From Stieleria neptunia (lineage in GTDB: Bacteria > Planctomycetota > Planctomycetia > Pirellulales > Pirellulaceae): a stretch of DNA of 64,000 nt. This document shows, piece by piece, positions 1-8,820 of the stretch. A program made the translations under genes and the position numbers. Under the pieces are notes generated by a model. The model worked only from the letters and a program-made list of their open reading frames with translations. It had not been told where the DNA came from and searched no databases. Each line of letters starts with the position of its first letter. Positions within the stretch are counted from its first letter, which is position 1. The stretch lies in contig NZ_CP037423.1 in assembly GCF_007754155.1 (NCBI RefSeq), forward strand, positions 5,610,865-5,674,864, in the 5' to 3' direction.

Positions 1-1
1 A

Positions 2-559
2 CAGGATCCGGACGTGATTCTGGTCGGAGAGATCCGCGATCACGAAACCGCCACGACGGCCGTCCAAGCCTCGCTGACGGGACACCTGCTGATCAGCACG
101 CTGCACACCAATGACGCGGTCGGAACGGTTGCCCGGCTGAGCGATCTGGGACTCGACAATTTCAAAATCGCCGGGGCGCTGGTCGCCTCGATCGCACAGC
201 GTCTGTTGCGACGACTGTGTGAGCACTGCAAACGCGAGTGCCAGCTCAATCGGTCATTGTTGGAACTGATCTACCAAGGCCGCGAGATTCCCTCGGGTCT
301 GGATCTGAGCGGCGGATTCTTTGAAGCCGTCGGCTGTGAACAGTGTGGCGGCACCGGATACTCGGGCCGCGTTCCGATCTTTGAAATCATGGTCGTGACG
401 CCCCAGTTGGAACATGCCATCGAATCCGGCATGCCCGGCAGCACCCTGCGTAGCATCGCCTGCTCCGAAGGGATGGTCGATCTGGCCACGATGGGCGTGG
501 AACTTGCCCAACAGGGTGTCACGTCTATCGAAGAAGTTTACTTCAAACTGTCAGGTTAA
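2..559 (+). CDS. gspE: Type II secretion / type IV pilus assembly ATPase, C-terminal part (GspE/PilB)
   Basis: This is the 3' part of a secretion ATPase gene whose start lies before the window. The reading frame is open from base 2 and opens with DPDVILVGEIRDHETA, the Walker B/Asp-box region of GspE/PilB ATPases, followed by the His-box STLHTND. A four-cysteine zinc motif (CEHC ... CEQCGGTGYSGR) is present, as in many GspE/PilB proteins. The enzyme hydrolyses ATP at the inner face of the cytoplasmic membrane to drive pseudopilus assembly. It is followed after 5 bases by gspF, and a whole set of pseudopilin genes comes next, so the T2SS-type role is well supported. GspE and PilB cannot be told apart from this fragment alone. 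Confidence 0.95.
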   Translation, partial: QDPDVILVGEIRDHETATTAVQASLTGHLLISTLHTNDAVGTVARLSDLGLDNFKIAGALVASIAQRLLRRLCEHCKRECQLNRSLLELIYQGREIPSGLDLSGGFFEAVGCEQCGGTGYSGRVPIFEIMVVTPQLEHAIESGMPGSTLRSIACSEGMVDLATMGVELAQQGVTSIEEVYFKLSG

Positions 560-564
560 TCACC

Positions 565-1722
565 ATGAGTACCGCATCGAGCCGCGGCGGTGCAGGTGCC
601 GTCAACGGTCGCGACCAGACCGAATCGTGGGCTCTGCTGAAGAGCCTGCACGAGATCAAGTTCGGCAACGATCCCCAGCACCGCTTCAAACGCAAAGACC
701 TGATTGTGTTTCTGAGGAACCTGACCACGCTGGTGCAAAACGGCGTGTCGTTGACACACGCGTTGGAAACCGTGACGCGCGATCGGTCGCTGAAAAAGTA
801 CCAGCACATTTTGTCCTCAATCTCGCGGGCACTCAAAGGCGGTGAGTCGTTGTCGGCGTCGATGAAGACCTTTCCCAGCGCGTTCAACATGACCTTGGTC
901 AGCCAAGTCGAAGTCGGGGAACGTTCCGGCAAGCTGGATCAGGCTTTGCTTCGCATCACCGAGCAACTGGAACGGTCGTCGGGGCATCGCAAGATGATCC
1001 TCAAAAAGCTTGCCTATCCGGCGATCTTGGTCGTCGCGGGAACCGGCAGCGTGATCTTCATGTTGTTGTGCGTGATACCGACCTTTCAAGAGATGTATGA
1101 AGATGCCGGTGCGACGCTTCCGGCGATCACCCAATTGCTGATCGACGTCAGCGCCATCGTCCAGGTCTATGGCTTTCATCTGTTGGGATTATCGATTGTC
1201 TTGGCCATCACCGTCATCACCTTGTTCAAGAACGTCCAATCGAGACGTTGGATCGATCGCAATTTGATACGCATTCCGATCGTCGGCGAGTGGTTTCGCA
1301 ACCTGGCGATTTTGCAGTTCGCCGATGTGTTGGGAAACCTGATGGAGAGCGGATTCACGCTGGCCGAGGCCTTGCCGCCGGCCGGACGCGCGATCGGCAA
1401 CCGTCATGTCCAGGAGAAAATCCTGGGGCTGTACACCGCCATCCGGCGTGGCGAACGTTTCAGTCAGTCGTTGCAGCGCGAAGGCGATTTGTTTCCCGCG
1501 GTCGTGAATCAGTTGGTGATTGTCGGTGAACGGACAGGGCGTCTGGTTCCGGTCACGCATCAAATTCGAAAACACCTGCGGCGCGACGTCGAGGACAGTA
1601 CCGACGCGATCGTCGGCGCGATCGAACCCATTTTGACCATCGTACTGGCCGTCGCCGTCGGGGGCATCTTGCTGGCCGTCTACCTGCCCATGTTTGACTT
1701 GATCGGAAAGGTGAATCAGTGA
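565..1722 (+). CDS. gspF: Type II secretion inner-membrane platform protein (GspF/PilC)
   Basis: The 385-residue product has the usual GspF length and layout. There are two homologous cytoplasmic helical domains (around residues 45-165 and 250-370), each with a glycine-rich core (GGESLSASMKTFPSAF, EVGERSGKLDQAL; RRGERFSQSLQ, IVGERTGRL). Three membrane segments lie near residues 150-172, 200-222 and 350-375. It forms the membrane platform that contacts the ATPase and pseudopilins. The gene starts 5 bases after gspE, and its stop codon overlaps the GTG start of the next pseudopilin gene, which indicates translational coupling. The N-terminal ~40 residues are polar and family-variable. Confidence 0.95.
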   Translation: MSTASSRGGAGAVNGRDQTESWALLKSLHEIKFGNDPQHRFKRKDLIVFLRNLTTLVQNGVSLTHALETVTRDRSLKKYQHILSSISRALKGGESLSASMKTFPSAFNMTLVSQVEVGERSGKLDQALLRITEQLERSSGHRKMILKKLAYPAILVVAGTGSVIFMLLCVIPTFQEMYEDAGATLPAITQLLIDVSAIVQVYGFHLLGLSIVLAITVITLFKNVQSRRWIDRNLIRIPIVGEWFRNLAILQFADVLGNLMESGFTLAEALPPAGRAIGNRHVQEKILGLYTAIRRGERFSQSLQREGDLFPAVVNQLVIVGERTGRLVPVTHQIRKHLRRDVEDSTDAIVGAIEPILTIVLAVAVGGILLAVYLPMFDLIGKVNQ

Positions 1723-2063
1723 CTCCGTTGCCGCGATTCTATCCCGCGAAACGAATCGGGCTTTCGTTGCTTGAACTGCTCGCCGCGTTGGCCATCATGG
1801 GCGTGATCGCAGTCGCGATTGTGCCTCGCATCAGCGGCGGAGCGGGCCAGGCGAACGACAGCAGTTGTCAACTGCGAAAAGCGGTCATCGAAGTGCAAGT
1901 CTCGTTGTGGCAGCGGGAAAACGGTCGCTGGCCAATGCAAGATCTCTCGGATATCGGCTCCGACGTCCGCTTCTTCCCCGATGGTCTGCCCCGATGTCCG
2001 GTGGATTCCACACGCTACACGATCGATGCCTCAACGGGGAGGGTAAACGGGCATCATCACTGA
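1719..2063 (+). CDS. Short type II/IV pseudopilin, GspG-like (copy 1)
   Basis: This 114-residue protein starts with GTG overlapping the gspF stop (GTGA). It carries a class III prepilin signal, a basic leader ending in RIG followed by LSLLELLAALAIMGVIAVAIVP, with the expected Gly before the cleavage site and Glu at +5. After the hydrophobic helix comes a short globular part ending in a Ser-Asp-Ile/Pro-Val-Asp region. It is shorter than the usual major pseudopilin (about 140 residues) and has no obvious calcium site. The next gene encodes a clear paralogue with the same C-terminal pattern (LSDI..DV..FP.G.P..PVD...Y..DA.T.RV). It probably supplies the main pseudopilus subunit, but which of the two copies is the major one cannot be decided here. 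Confidence 0.85.
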   Translation: MTPLPRFYPAKRIGLSLLELLAALAIMGVIAVAIVPRISGGAGQANDSSCQLRKAVIEVQVSLWQRENGRWPMQDLSDIGSDVRFFPDGLPRCPVDSTRYTIDASTGRVNGHHH

Positions 2064-2212
2064 GCCAAAGGAGGGCCCCGAAGGGATGCTTTGACCTAAC
2101 TTTGATCACTGAAGGTCCACCATGACAAAGGGCTTTCCATATTTCAGTTAACTGGCTCAAGCGATTCGATCTTGCCATTTGATCCCCGATAGCCTCGAAA
2201 GTAGGGCACACC

Positions 2213-2539
2213 ATGCAACGAACAAGACACGTCAAACGCTCCGGTTTTTCGCTTCTTGAACTGTTGGCCGTCGTCACAATTCTCGCAGTGATCGCTGCCG
2301 TCGTTGTGCCGCGAATCTCCAGTTCGAAAGTCGCCGCACAACAAGAAGTGAACAAACAAAACATGGCAGAGATCAACGCCGCGGTGGAACGTTGGTACTT
2401 CCAAAAAGGAAGCTACCCGCAGCTGAACCTGTCGGACATTGCGGCTGATGTGAACTATTTCCCTGAGGGTATCCCGAAAAACCCCGTGGACAATTCATCG
2501 TATCAACTCGATGCAGCAACGCACCGTGTGATCAAATAG
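2213..2539 (+). CDS. Short type II/IV pseudopilin, GspG-like (copy 2)
   Basis: The 108-residue product has a prepilin leader (KRSG|FSLLELL) with Glu at +5 and a long hydrophobic helix ending in VVVPRISSS. The soluble part is polar and ends in the same LSDIAADVNYFPEGIPKNPVD-type block as the preceding gene, so the two genes are tandem paralogues. It is separated from copy 1 by about 150 bases in which I see no gene, and this may hold a second promoter or mRNA processing site. Prepilin peptidase is needed for maturation but is not encoded in this window. Confidence 0.85.
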   Translation: MQRTRHVKRSGFSLLELLAVVTILAVIAAVVVPRISSSKVAAQQEVNKQNMAEINAAVERWYFQKGSYPQLNLSDIAADVNYFPEGIPKNPVDNSSYQLDAATHRVIK

Positions 2540-2562
2540 CATTCGAGCCCCCCAATGATTCC

Positions 2563-3036
2563 GTGTTGAGACGTCGATGTCAACGAAGCGGCCTCAGTCT
2601 GATCGAGTTGCTGGTCGTCGTCACGCTCCTGGGCGTGTTCGCGACCGCGGCATTGATGCGATTCGGCCGCGACACCTTCGGTGATACGGGGGCGCGCTCC
2701 GAAGCCAGGTTGCTGTCTTTGGCGATGCTTCATGCCCAGCGTGCGGCGATTCGCACCGGGGATCCGCACGGCGTGGTGCTGCAAGGCCCGGCGGCGGCCG
2801 CGACCAGTTGGGCGGTTGTCGGGCGGCGTCAGGACGGTTCTCGGGTGACCGTCGAAGGACCGCACGGCGTCGCAGAACGTGTCCGGGTCTCAGTCAGTGC
2901 CGGCGAAATCTGGTTTGACTTTGAAGGCGTCGGCTCGCAACCATTTGCGGCTCAACTGCGGGGGCCCAATCGAATGTTCTCCGTCCAGGTGGAACCCCTG
3001 ACGCGGATGATCCGAACGCAAGAGGGTTCGCCATGA
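2563..3036 (+). CDS. Minor pseudopilin, GspH-like
   Basis: The 157-residue protein begins at GTG (2563) or the adjacent TTG. Its leader RSG|LSLIELLVVVTLLGV has the prepilin cleavage Gly and Glu at +5. The rest contains a segment (SEARLLSLAMLHAQRAAIRTGDPHGVVL) typical of GspH/FimT minor pseudopilins, where the helix leads into a beta-rich domain. The stop codon overlaps the ATG of the next gene (ATGA). Its place in the operon, after the GspG-like genes and before the I-, J- and K-like genes, matches the canonical order and supports the assignment. Confidence 0.82.
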   Translation: MLRRRCQRSGLSLIELLVVVTLLGVFATAALMRFGRDTFGDTGARSEARLLSLAMLHAQRAAIRTGDPHGVVLQGPAAAATSWAVVGRRQDGSRVTVEGPHGVAERVRVSVSAGEIWFDFEGVGSQPFAAQLRGPNRMFSVQVEPLTRMIRTQEGSP

Positions 3037-3476
3037 ACAGAAGCCAACCGCGGACCGGACAGACCATGCTGGAGCTGATCGCCGCAACGATCGTGATCAC
3101 GATTGCGTTGGTTCCGGCGCTCAAGTTGACGCGTACACGGATCGCCAATACGGAAGATCTGGAACGCGCCGAAACGCGTCTGGCCCTGTGCACCAGCAAG
3201 TTGGAAGAGGAGTTGGCGTACACGGCTGCGAATTGGGAACTGAATTCCCATCGCGGCCACTTCGCCAGCATCGGACATGCCGATGTCTGGTTCCAAGTCA
3301 TGAAATCCGATGCGATCGCGGCCGGTGGACGGCCCGGCGAACTGGCGACAATCGATGTGACGGTCTGGCACGACCAAGATGCCGACGCCACGCTCGACGC
3401 CGACGAGCAGCGGATCAGACTGGCAACCAAACTTGCAAAACTTGTCGCCTACGAGAGCGAGTTCAGTGATCCGTAG
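3033..3476 (+). CDS. Minor pseudopilin, GspI-like
   Basis: The 147-residue product has a prepilin-like leader (RTG|QTMLELIAATIVITIALVPALKL) with Glu at +5, followed by a helix and a small soluble domain rich in acidic residues. The +1 residue is Gln rather than Phe/Leu, which is unusual but compatible with prepilin peptidase. The start overlaps the previous stop by four bases, and its own 3' end overlaps the start proposed for the next gene. The assignment to the GspI class is mainly by position and size. Confidence 0.75.
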   Translation: MNRSQPRTGQTMLELIAATIVITIALVPALKLTRTRIANTEDLERAETRLALCTSKLEEELAYTAANWELNSHRGHFASIGHADVWFQVMKSDAIAAGGRPGELATIDVTVWHDQDADATLDADEQRIRLATKLAKLVAYESEFSDP

Positions 3477-4014
3477 ACAGCCGCCACCATCGAGTGCTCG
3501 CCCGCGACGCCGCGGTGTCAGCATGTTGGAACTGGTCATCGCCGGCAGCATGCTGGCCGGTGTGATGACCGGGTTGTCGCTCGTGATGCGCACCGCCCGC
3601 CAGTCCTGGGAAACCATCGACAGCGAGTATGCGGTGTTGCAGCAGGCGCACGCCACCTCGCGGCACTTTGTTCGCGCGGCACGTGAAGCCGTCGGCGTCG
3701 CGGCGATCTCGGCCGACGGCAATGCCATCACATTAAAACAACCGGACGATCAGACCGCGACTTGGCAATGGTACCCCAGTCGCGGCGGGCAACTGGGCGT
3801 GGTGACGTTTCGCGATTCTTCGAATCCATCCGAGTCCATGCTCGCGCAACAAATCGACGACCTCAGTTTTACGGGATTCGCCGCCGACGGTGTCACCGCG
3901 ACCAACGACCCAGACGCGATTCATGTCATCCAGGTTGCTGCGACGGTGACGCTGCCGCGCTCCGCCGTGCCGCAGCGGACCACGCAGTGCAAGGTGTGGA
4001 TCCGATCATGGTAA
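3466..4014 (+). CDS. Minor pseudopilin, GspJ-like
   Basis: A GTG at 3466, overlapping the end of the GspI-like gene, gives a 182-residue protein whose basic leader ends in RRRG followed by VSMLELVIAGSMLAGVMTGL. This has a prepilin cleavage Gly and Glu at +5. The frame stays open further upstream to 3379, but that would place almost 30 extra residues before the leader, so 3466 is preferred. The soluble domain has short beta strands (WQWYPSRGGQLGVVTF) of the kind found in GspJ. It is expected to cap the pseudopilus tip together with the I- and K-like proteins. Confidence 0.75.
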   Translation: MIRRQPPPSSARPRRRGVSMLELVIAGSMLAGVMTGLSLVMRTARQSWETIDSEYAVLQQAHATSRHFVRAAREAVGVAAISADGNAITLKQPDDQTATWQWYPSRGGQLGVVTFRDSSNPSESMLAQQIDDLSFTGFAADGVTATNDPDAIHVIQVAATVTLPRSAVPQRTTQCKVWIRSW

Positions 4015-4033
4015 ACCGACCAAGGGGCATCCG

Positions 4034-4432
4034 ATGAACCCAATGAACCTCCCGCGACCGCGCCCCGTTCGGCGCCCCGTTCGGCATGGTGCCGCGCTGT
4101 TGCTCGCGATTTTTGTAATGACACTGGTCAGCACGCTGGCGGTGGCGACGCTGGACGCCGAAATGATGCGTTACATGGCGCTCCGGAATACACGCCAGTG
4201 GGATGAAGCCCGCTACCTGGCCGAGGCGGGTCTGAACGATGCATTCGCGCAGCTGGAGAAAAACATCTCGTGGCGGGGCGGGATTCCGGGGACCGAGTTT
4301 CCTGCCGGAAGCGGTTGGAGCTACCGGGTGACCGTCGCCGACGGTTCCGACGGCACCGTCGATCTGATGTCCACCGGGACCGTCGGCAACTTCACACGAA
4401 CGCTTCACGTCACCGTCAAGCAGGGAGGTTGA
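4034..4432 (+). CDS. PilX/GspK-like minor pilin component
   Basis: The 132-residue protein has a basic N-terminus and the segment RHGAALLLAIFVMTLVSTLAVATL, followed by RNTRQWDEARYLAEAGLNDA. This pattern is typical of PilX/GspK N-termini (GAALL...; AEAG). The large alpha domain of classical GspK is absent, so the protein is closer to PilX in size. It lies after the H, I and J-like genes, where gspK normally lies. A role in tip assembly is inferred from position. Confidence 0.75.
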   Translation: MNPMNLPRPRPVRRPVRHGAALLLAIFVMTLVSTLAVATLDAEMMRYMALRNTRQWDEARYLAEAGLNDAFAQLEKNISWRGGIPGTEFPAGSGWSYRVTVADGSDGTVDLMSTGTVGNFTRTLHVTVKQGG

Positions 4433-4442
4433 ACACGCAACG

Positions 4443-6065
4443 ATGGCAAGCAAACTGCAGAACGATCTTTTAAAGGCCACCGATCGCGAACCCGCGACGC
4501 TCGAACGGCGCCAGTCCCCGCGACGGCGGGTCCGGCGCGATCGACGAAAAGGCGTCAGCCGGACCGTCGGGATGGACGTCTCGCCGTCGGGCATCGCGAT
4601 CGCAGTCGTCGAAAAGTCCGGCAGCGAGTCAAAGCTGATCGTCGAGCGGATCGCGTTTCCCGCCGACAGCGGCCCGCGACACGGTGACTGGAGTGACAAC
4701 ACGCTCACCGATGCACTCAACGAATTGGCGTCCAAATACAACCTGGGCGGACAAGCCGTCACGGTCGGGCTGGGCGGCAACCCCTGCGTGACACGCGTGG
4801 TCGCCGGGGACAACGAAGAAGTCGACAACGAGATCCGCGAACTGACACACCGGACACAACGCTATATCGGGATGGGATTGGGCAGCAAGGTCAGTTGCCA
4901 GAGCACCCATCGCATCGACGCCAAACGGAAACGTGTCTGCGTCACGATTGCGATTCGGCAGATGGTCGATGCGATCGCCGCGGCGGTCCAGTCCGCCGGG
5001 ATGCGGCTGGCCCACCTGGAACACAGCATGCTGGTGCTGTGCCGCATCCTGCACGCCTATGAAAAAGACAGCCATGAGCCGGTCCTGTTTATGGTCGAAG
5101 AATTGGGCCGCGTCGACCTTGGGATCTCCTACCAAGGCCGCTTGTTGCTGGATTATCGTCCGGCGATTCCCGAGGCCTCGGTGACCCATGGTTCGATCGT
5201 CCAGCGGCACTTGAAGTGTTTGCGGCGCTATATCCATGCCCAATTGCCCACCGCTTCGGCCGACTTGTCGCCCCTGTTTGTGACCCAAAAACATTCCGAC
5301 CACGAATCGCTGGATGAAAGTCTGGATGAACCCTCGATCCTACGTCGCCAACGTTTTCCGATGGAAGAGTTGTGCCACGGATTTCAGGTGCAGGGCGAAC
5401 TCTCGGAAGACTCCGGCACGATCGCGGCGATCGGGCTGGCGCGGCTGAACAATGACGCGAGGTCTGCCGAAGAAACGAACGATTTGGTGTCCACCTTGCG
5501 CACCGGACGTCGGGTTCAATGGCTTCCGCTGATCCAGCACACCTGGCCCATCACGCTGGCCGCATCGATCGCCCTGGCGCTGTTTTTGATGGGCCAACAC
5601 GCCCGCTCCTTGGCGCTCCGCACCGAGGCACAAATCGAAACGCTGACCCTGCAAAACGCTCAGGGCAATCAGATTCGCTTGACCCTGCAGCGGCGCATGC
5701 AGCGAGCCGAACAGGTCGAAACCCTGGCCGCCGGGATTCCCACACGCGATTGGGCCGACGTATTTTTGAAAGCCGGACGAAGCCTTCCCCAGGGATCCTG
5801 GCTGGAATCCGTGCGGATCGAAAATGATCAGACGGTCCGAATCAGCGGCGCCAGCTACTCCGGTGAAGCCGTCTACACCTATATCGATCGACTGAAACAG
5901 ACCGGAATGTTTTCGCGTGTGGCACTGGAATCCACCAGCGCGACGCGAAACAGCGTCGGCGCCCAATATCGATTCCAAGTTTCGGCGATCGTCCAGCCGA
6001 AGCCGCAACCGGAATCGTCCATCCGATTCGCGTCGACCATCGTCGGGGAACTTGATCGTGGGTAA
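4443..6065 (+). CDS. PilM-PilN (GspL-like) fusion, cytoplasmic actin-like domain plus membrane anchor
   Basis: The 540-residue product starts with a very basic cytoplasmic stretch (RRQSPRRRVRRDRRK). A PilM/GspL actin-like domain then runs from about residue 40 to 350 (VGMDVSPSGIAIAVVE; VTVGLGGNPCVTRVV). A single membrane helix (about 373-391, TLAASIALALFLM) is followed by a coiled-coil stretch and a small PilN-like ferredoxin-fold domain (GSWLESVRIENDQTVRISG). In type IV pilus systems PilM and PilN are separate, while GspL combines them; here they are joined. The protein should link the ATPase to the periplasmic part of the machine. The next gene starts inside its last codons, indicating coupling. 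Confidence 0.85.
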   Translation: MASKLQNDLLKATDREPATLERRQSPRRRVRRDRRKGVSRTVGMDVSPSGIAIAVVEKSGSESKLIVERIAFPADSGPRHGDWSDNTLTDALNELASKYNLGGQAVTVGLGGNPCVTRVVAGDNEEVDNEIRELTHRTQRYIGMGLGSKVSCQSTHRIDAKRKRVCVTIAIRQMVDAIAAAVQSAGMRLAHLEHSMLVLCRILHAYEKDSHEPVLFMVEELGRVDLGISYQGRLLLDYRPAIPEASVTHGSIVQRHLKCLRRYIHAQLPTASADLSPLFVTQKHSDHESLDESLDEPSILRRQRFPMEELCHGFQVQGELSEDSGTIAAIGLARLNNDARSAEETNDLVSTLRTGRRVQWLPLIQHTWPITLAASIALALFLMGQHARSLALRTEAQIETLTLQNAQGNQIRLTLQRRMQRAEQVETLAAGIPTRDWADVFLKAGRSLPQGSWLESVRIENDQTVRISGASYSGEAVYTYIDRLKQTGMFSRVALESTSATRNSVGAQYRFQVSAIVQPKPQPESSIRFASTIVGELDRG

Positions 6066-6669
6066 CCAGTTCGTCCAAGCGTTTCTTGAACATCCCCGCC
6101 GCGGCACCCTCGTGTGGGCGACCGCCATCGTGCTGGCCCTGCTGTTGGTGATCCCCGCCTGGGACCACTACACCGGGACCCGGGGCGAGGTGGCGCGGTA
6201 CAACACCGAACTCCGCGAGATCTCGTGCTCGTTGTCCAACCTGGAACTGCTCCGCGCCAAGCTCCGAGAAGTCGAATCGATACCGAATGCTAGCAACCAG
6301 ATGTTGGACGGGGACGCCGCCGCGGAGATCCGCGAGCGAGTGACGAAACTCGCCCAGCAGATGGGGTGTCGCGTGAGGCGTTTGACGATGAGCCATCCCG
6401 TGATTCGCCCCTGGCATGTCAACGACAATCCGTTCGATGAAGACGGGTCGCGCGACGCCGAAGCAACGAATTTTATGTTGGAGACGCGGACGCTGACGTT
6501 GTCCGTCGGCGGAAGTCTCGCAGAGCTTACAAAGCTCACAATCGCGCTGACCCGACTGGACCGGTTTGCCGTACCGTCAAACATGACCTTGCAGCGTGAG
6601 GGCAATGACGGACATTTGATCTTGGACGTTGAGATTTCTTTGTTCAACCTTACCGAGACGTTCGATTGA
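6058..6669 (+). CDS. PilO/GspM-like inner-membrane assembly protein
   Basis: Starting at the GTG at 6058, which overlaps the previous stop, the product is 203 residues. It has a short cytoplasmic tail, one membrane helix (TLVWATAIVLALLLVIPAW), a coiled-coil-like segment (REISCSLSNLELLRAKLREVE) and a small mixed domain. This is the PilO/GspM pattern, and such proteins pair with the PilN/GspL periplasmic domain encoded just upstream. The frame is open further 5', but that part lies entirely within the preceding gene and would remove the expected N-terminal anchor arrangement. Confidence 0.8.
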   Translation: MGNQFVQAFLEHPRRGTLVWATAIVLALLLVIPAWDHYTGTRGEVARYNTELREISCSLSNLELLRAKLREVESIPNASNQMLDGDAAAEIRERVTKLAQQMGCRVRRLTMSHPVIRPWHVNDNPFDEDGSRDAEATNFMLETRTLTLSVGGSLAELTKLTIALTRLDRFAVPSNMTLQREGNDGHLILDVEISLFNLTETFD

Positions 6670-6744
6670 GCAGGTGGGCACGGATGCTCAGACGCGCCGA
6701 TCGGTGTTTTCGCGCCAGACCGGACCATTCCACGGAGAGGTATT

Positions 6745-8637
6745 TTGGATCCCCACACCACGTGCGTTCGATTCGAACGAAGGCGGATGGAGGCACCGCG
6801 ATGGCCATGGACGTCGGCGATCGCGTTGGTGCTCTGTCTGTGCCTGGTGGGTGGGGCTTCCGGACAGACCGATCTGTCGGTGCAGAAGGACGTTTCGGCG
6901 GAGATTCAGCAAAAGCTGTCCAAGCGTTTCAGCTTGGACCTCCGCGACGCCACGTTGTTGGAAGCCCTGTTTGCGGTTCGCGATGTCAGTGGGTTGAACA
7001 TTGTCGTTGGCAATGAAGTCACCGGAACGGTCAATGCGTCGTTCGCCGACACGGCCGTCTATGACATTTTGGATTCACTGCTGATCACGCGTGGGTATGG
7101 ATACCGGGTCGTGGGCGGCAGTCTGGCGATCGTTCCGCTGGCGAGCCTGGGCGATCAATTGCCGCTGTTCGAAACCAAGGTCATCGGCTTGGTGCACTGC
7201 ACTCCCACTGACGTCTTGTCCTCGATCGAATCCATGCTTTCCCCTGAGGGCCGAGCCCATGGTGTCGAATCCAGCAACTCGATCGTCGTGATCGATTATC
7301 CCGAACGCATCGACACCGTGCGACGACACCTGGAATCCTTGGAATCTGCGGCGCAGAGGTATCGCCAAGAGCAACGCTCGGCGAGTGTTCAGCAGCGGTC
7401 GATCGGTGGCGAACCGGCTTCTCCAGACAGCGACATCGTGCGTGTCATTCAAACCCAATACGTCTCGTCGGACATTTTGGCCGCAGCGATCAAACCGCTG
7501 TTGAGTGAGGGCGGACAAGCCGCGGCCGTTGTGATGGAGAACAAAGTCGTGGTCGCCGACAAAGCCTCCAACGTCCAACGCATCGCATTGGCGCTGGCCG
7601 AGTTGGATCAGCCGCGGCCCCAGGTCAGGATTTGGGCACTGATTTATGACTGCAGCACCGATGACCTGGAACGCCTGGGGGTCAACTGGAGCGGCGGCCT
7701 GAACAGCGCTTCGATCGCTACCGCCACCGGCTCGGCGGCACAATCGATCGCCGTCAGGAGCATTACGGCACCGCTCGATAGCGGCACCAACGGCGTGGTC
7801 ACCCTGACCAGTCTCAATCGATACATGAATATGGATTCAATCATCCAGGCGCTCGATACCGCCGATGATTCTCGATTGCTGGCGGATCCGAACGTCGTCG
7901 TGATGAATCATGAAAAGGCGGAAATTCAGATTGTCACCGAAGTACCCTACCAACAATTGACCCAGGGCCTGGAGGGAGGCACGATCGGCACGACCGAATT
8001 TCGCGAGGCCGGTGTGACGTTGAACGTGGTGCCGCACATTGCCGAAGATGACACGATCGCATTGGTCGTCAATCCACGTTTCAGTCTGCTGACCGGATTC
8101 AGCGAACCGGACAACGCGCCGATCATCGACCGACGAGAGACGACGACCACCGTTCGAGTGGCCAACAACCAAACGATCGTTTTGGGTGGTCTGCGGCAAC
8201 GCACCCGAATTTCCGAACGCAGCGCCATCCCGGGCTTGGGCAGGATCCCCTATCTCGGCAAACTGTTCCGGCATCGCTCGGCCTCCACCCGCGAAAGTGA
8301 ATTGCTGGTCTTCATCACCCCGCAAATCATCCTCGACCAAAGCATCGGAACGGCTCGCGAGCACTGCGTCAACCAAATCCTCGAAGGTCAAATCAATCAA
8401 ACGCCGACCGACCCGGTTCCCTTTGGGATCGACCCCTTGCGAGCCGAATTGGACGCCCGCGCGAAACAGATCGACCATTTCAAACGCCTGGAACAAGCCC
8501 ACGCGCGGCAGCCACACGTGCATCAGCCACAGAGTTCGACCAACGCCTGCGAATGCTTCGAAATCCCCTGGGACCAGGCCTTCGACAACCAGGCCGAACC
8601 GATCGACATCGGATTGTCGGATCCGGTCGGTCCGTGA
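6745..8637 (+). CDS. gspD: Secretin, outer-membrane channel of the type II secretion system (GspD)
   Basis: A TTG at 6745 has a good ribosome binding site (GGAGAGG, 6734-6740); an ATG at 6787 is an alternative. The 630-residue product has a signal peptide (SAIALVLCLCLVGGASG), N0/N1/N2-type domains (LLEALFAVRDVSGLNIVV; IQTQYVSSDILAAAIKPLL) and a secretin domain from about residue 370. The secretin domain carries VPYQQ, a GVTLNVVPHI block, NNQTIVLGGL and IPGLGRIPYLGKLFRHR, which are secretin signatures. The C-terminal ~100 residues are a poorly conserved extension with several His and Gln. It forms the outer-membrane gate and closes the operon. No GspC or pilotin gene is seen nearby. Confidence 0.95.
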   Translation: MDPHTTCVRFERRRMEAPRWPWTSAIALVLCLCLVGGASGQTDLSVQKDVSAEIQQKLSKRFSLDLRDATLLEALFAVRDVSGLNIVVGNEVTGTVNASFADTAVYDILDSLLITRGYGYRVVGGSLAIVPLASLGDQLPLFETKVIGLVHCTPTDVLSSIESMLSPEGRAHGVESSNSIVVIDYPERIDTVRRHLESLESAAQRYRQEQRSASVQQRSIGGEPASPDSDIVRVIQTQYVSSDILAAAIKPLLSEGGQAAAVVMENKVVVADKASNVQRIALALAELDQPRPQVRIWALIYDCSTDDLERLGVNWSGGLNSASIATATGSAAQSIAVRSITAPLDSGTNGVVTLTSLNRYMNMDSIIQALDTADDSRLLADPNVVVMNHEKAEIQIVTEVPYQQLTQGLEGGTIGTTEFREAGVTLNVVPHIAEDDTIALVVNPRFSLLTGFSEPDNAPIIDRRETTTTVRVANNQTIVLGGLRQRTRISERSAIPGLGRIPYLGKLFRHRSASTRESELLVFITPQIILDQSIGTAREHCVNQILEGQINQTPTDPVPFGIDPLRAELDARAKQIDHFKRLEQAHARQPHVHQPQSSTNACECFEIPWDQAFDNQAEPIDIGLSDPVGP

Positions 8638-8700
8638 CGCGACGGTAAAGCCTCAGGACGCCGATTCGATTGCTGCAGCTTTTGGCAACCGATTTAGACT

Positions 8701-8752
8701 CTCTCCCTCTGGGAGAGACGGCGTTTGCGCAGCAAGCAAACGCCAGAGAGGG
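8701..8752. repeat. Double hairpin in the convergent gspD / Na-Pi transporter spacer
   Basis: Two perfect hairpins sit back to back: CTCTCCC-TCT-GGGAGAG (8701-8717) and GGCGTTTGC (8720-8728) with GCAAACGCC (8736-8744). The spacer lies between two converging genes, so a bidirectional terminator or an RNA-processing element is plausible. There is no U-tract, so it is not a standard intrinsic terminator. It may also be a copy of a dispersed palindromic repeat. Confidence 0.6.
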
Positions 8753-8820
8753 CCGGCGGCTCGCGAAAGTCTTAGCGTTTTCCGCTACGATCAAATCCGT
8801 CACTGATACAATTGACGTCC

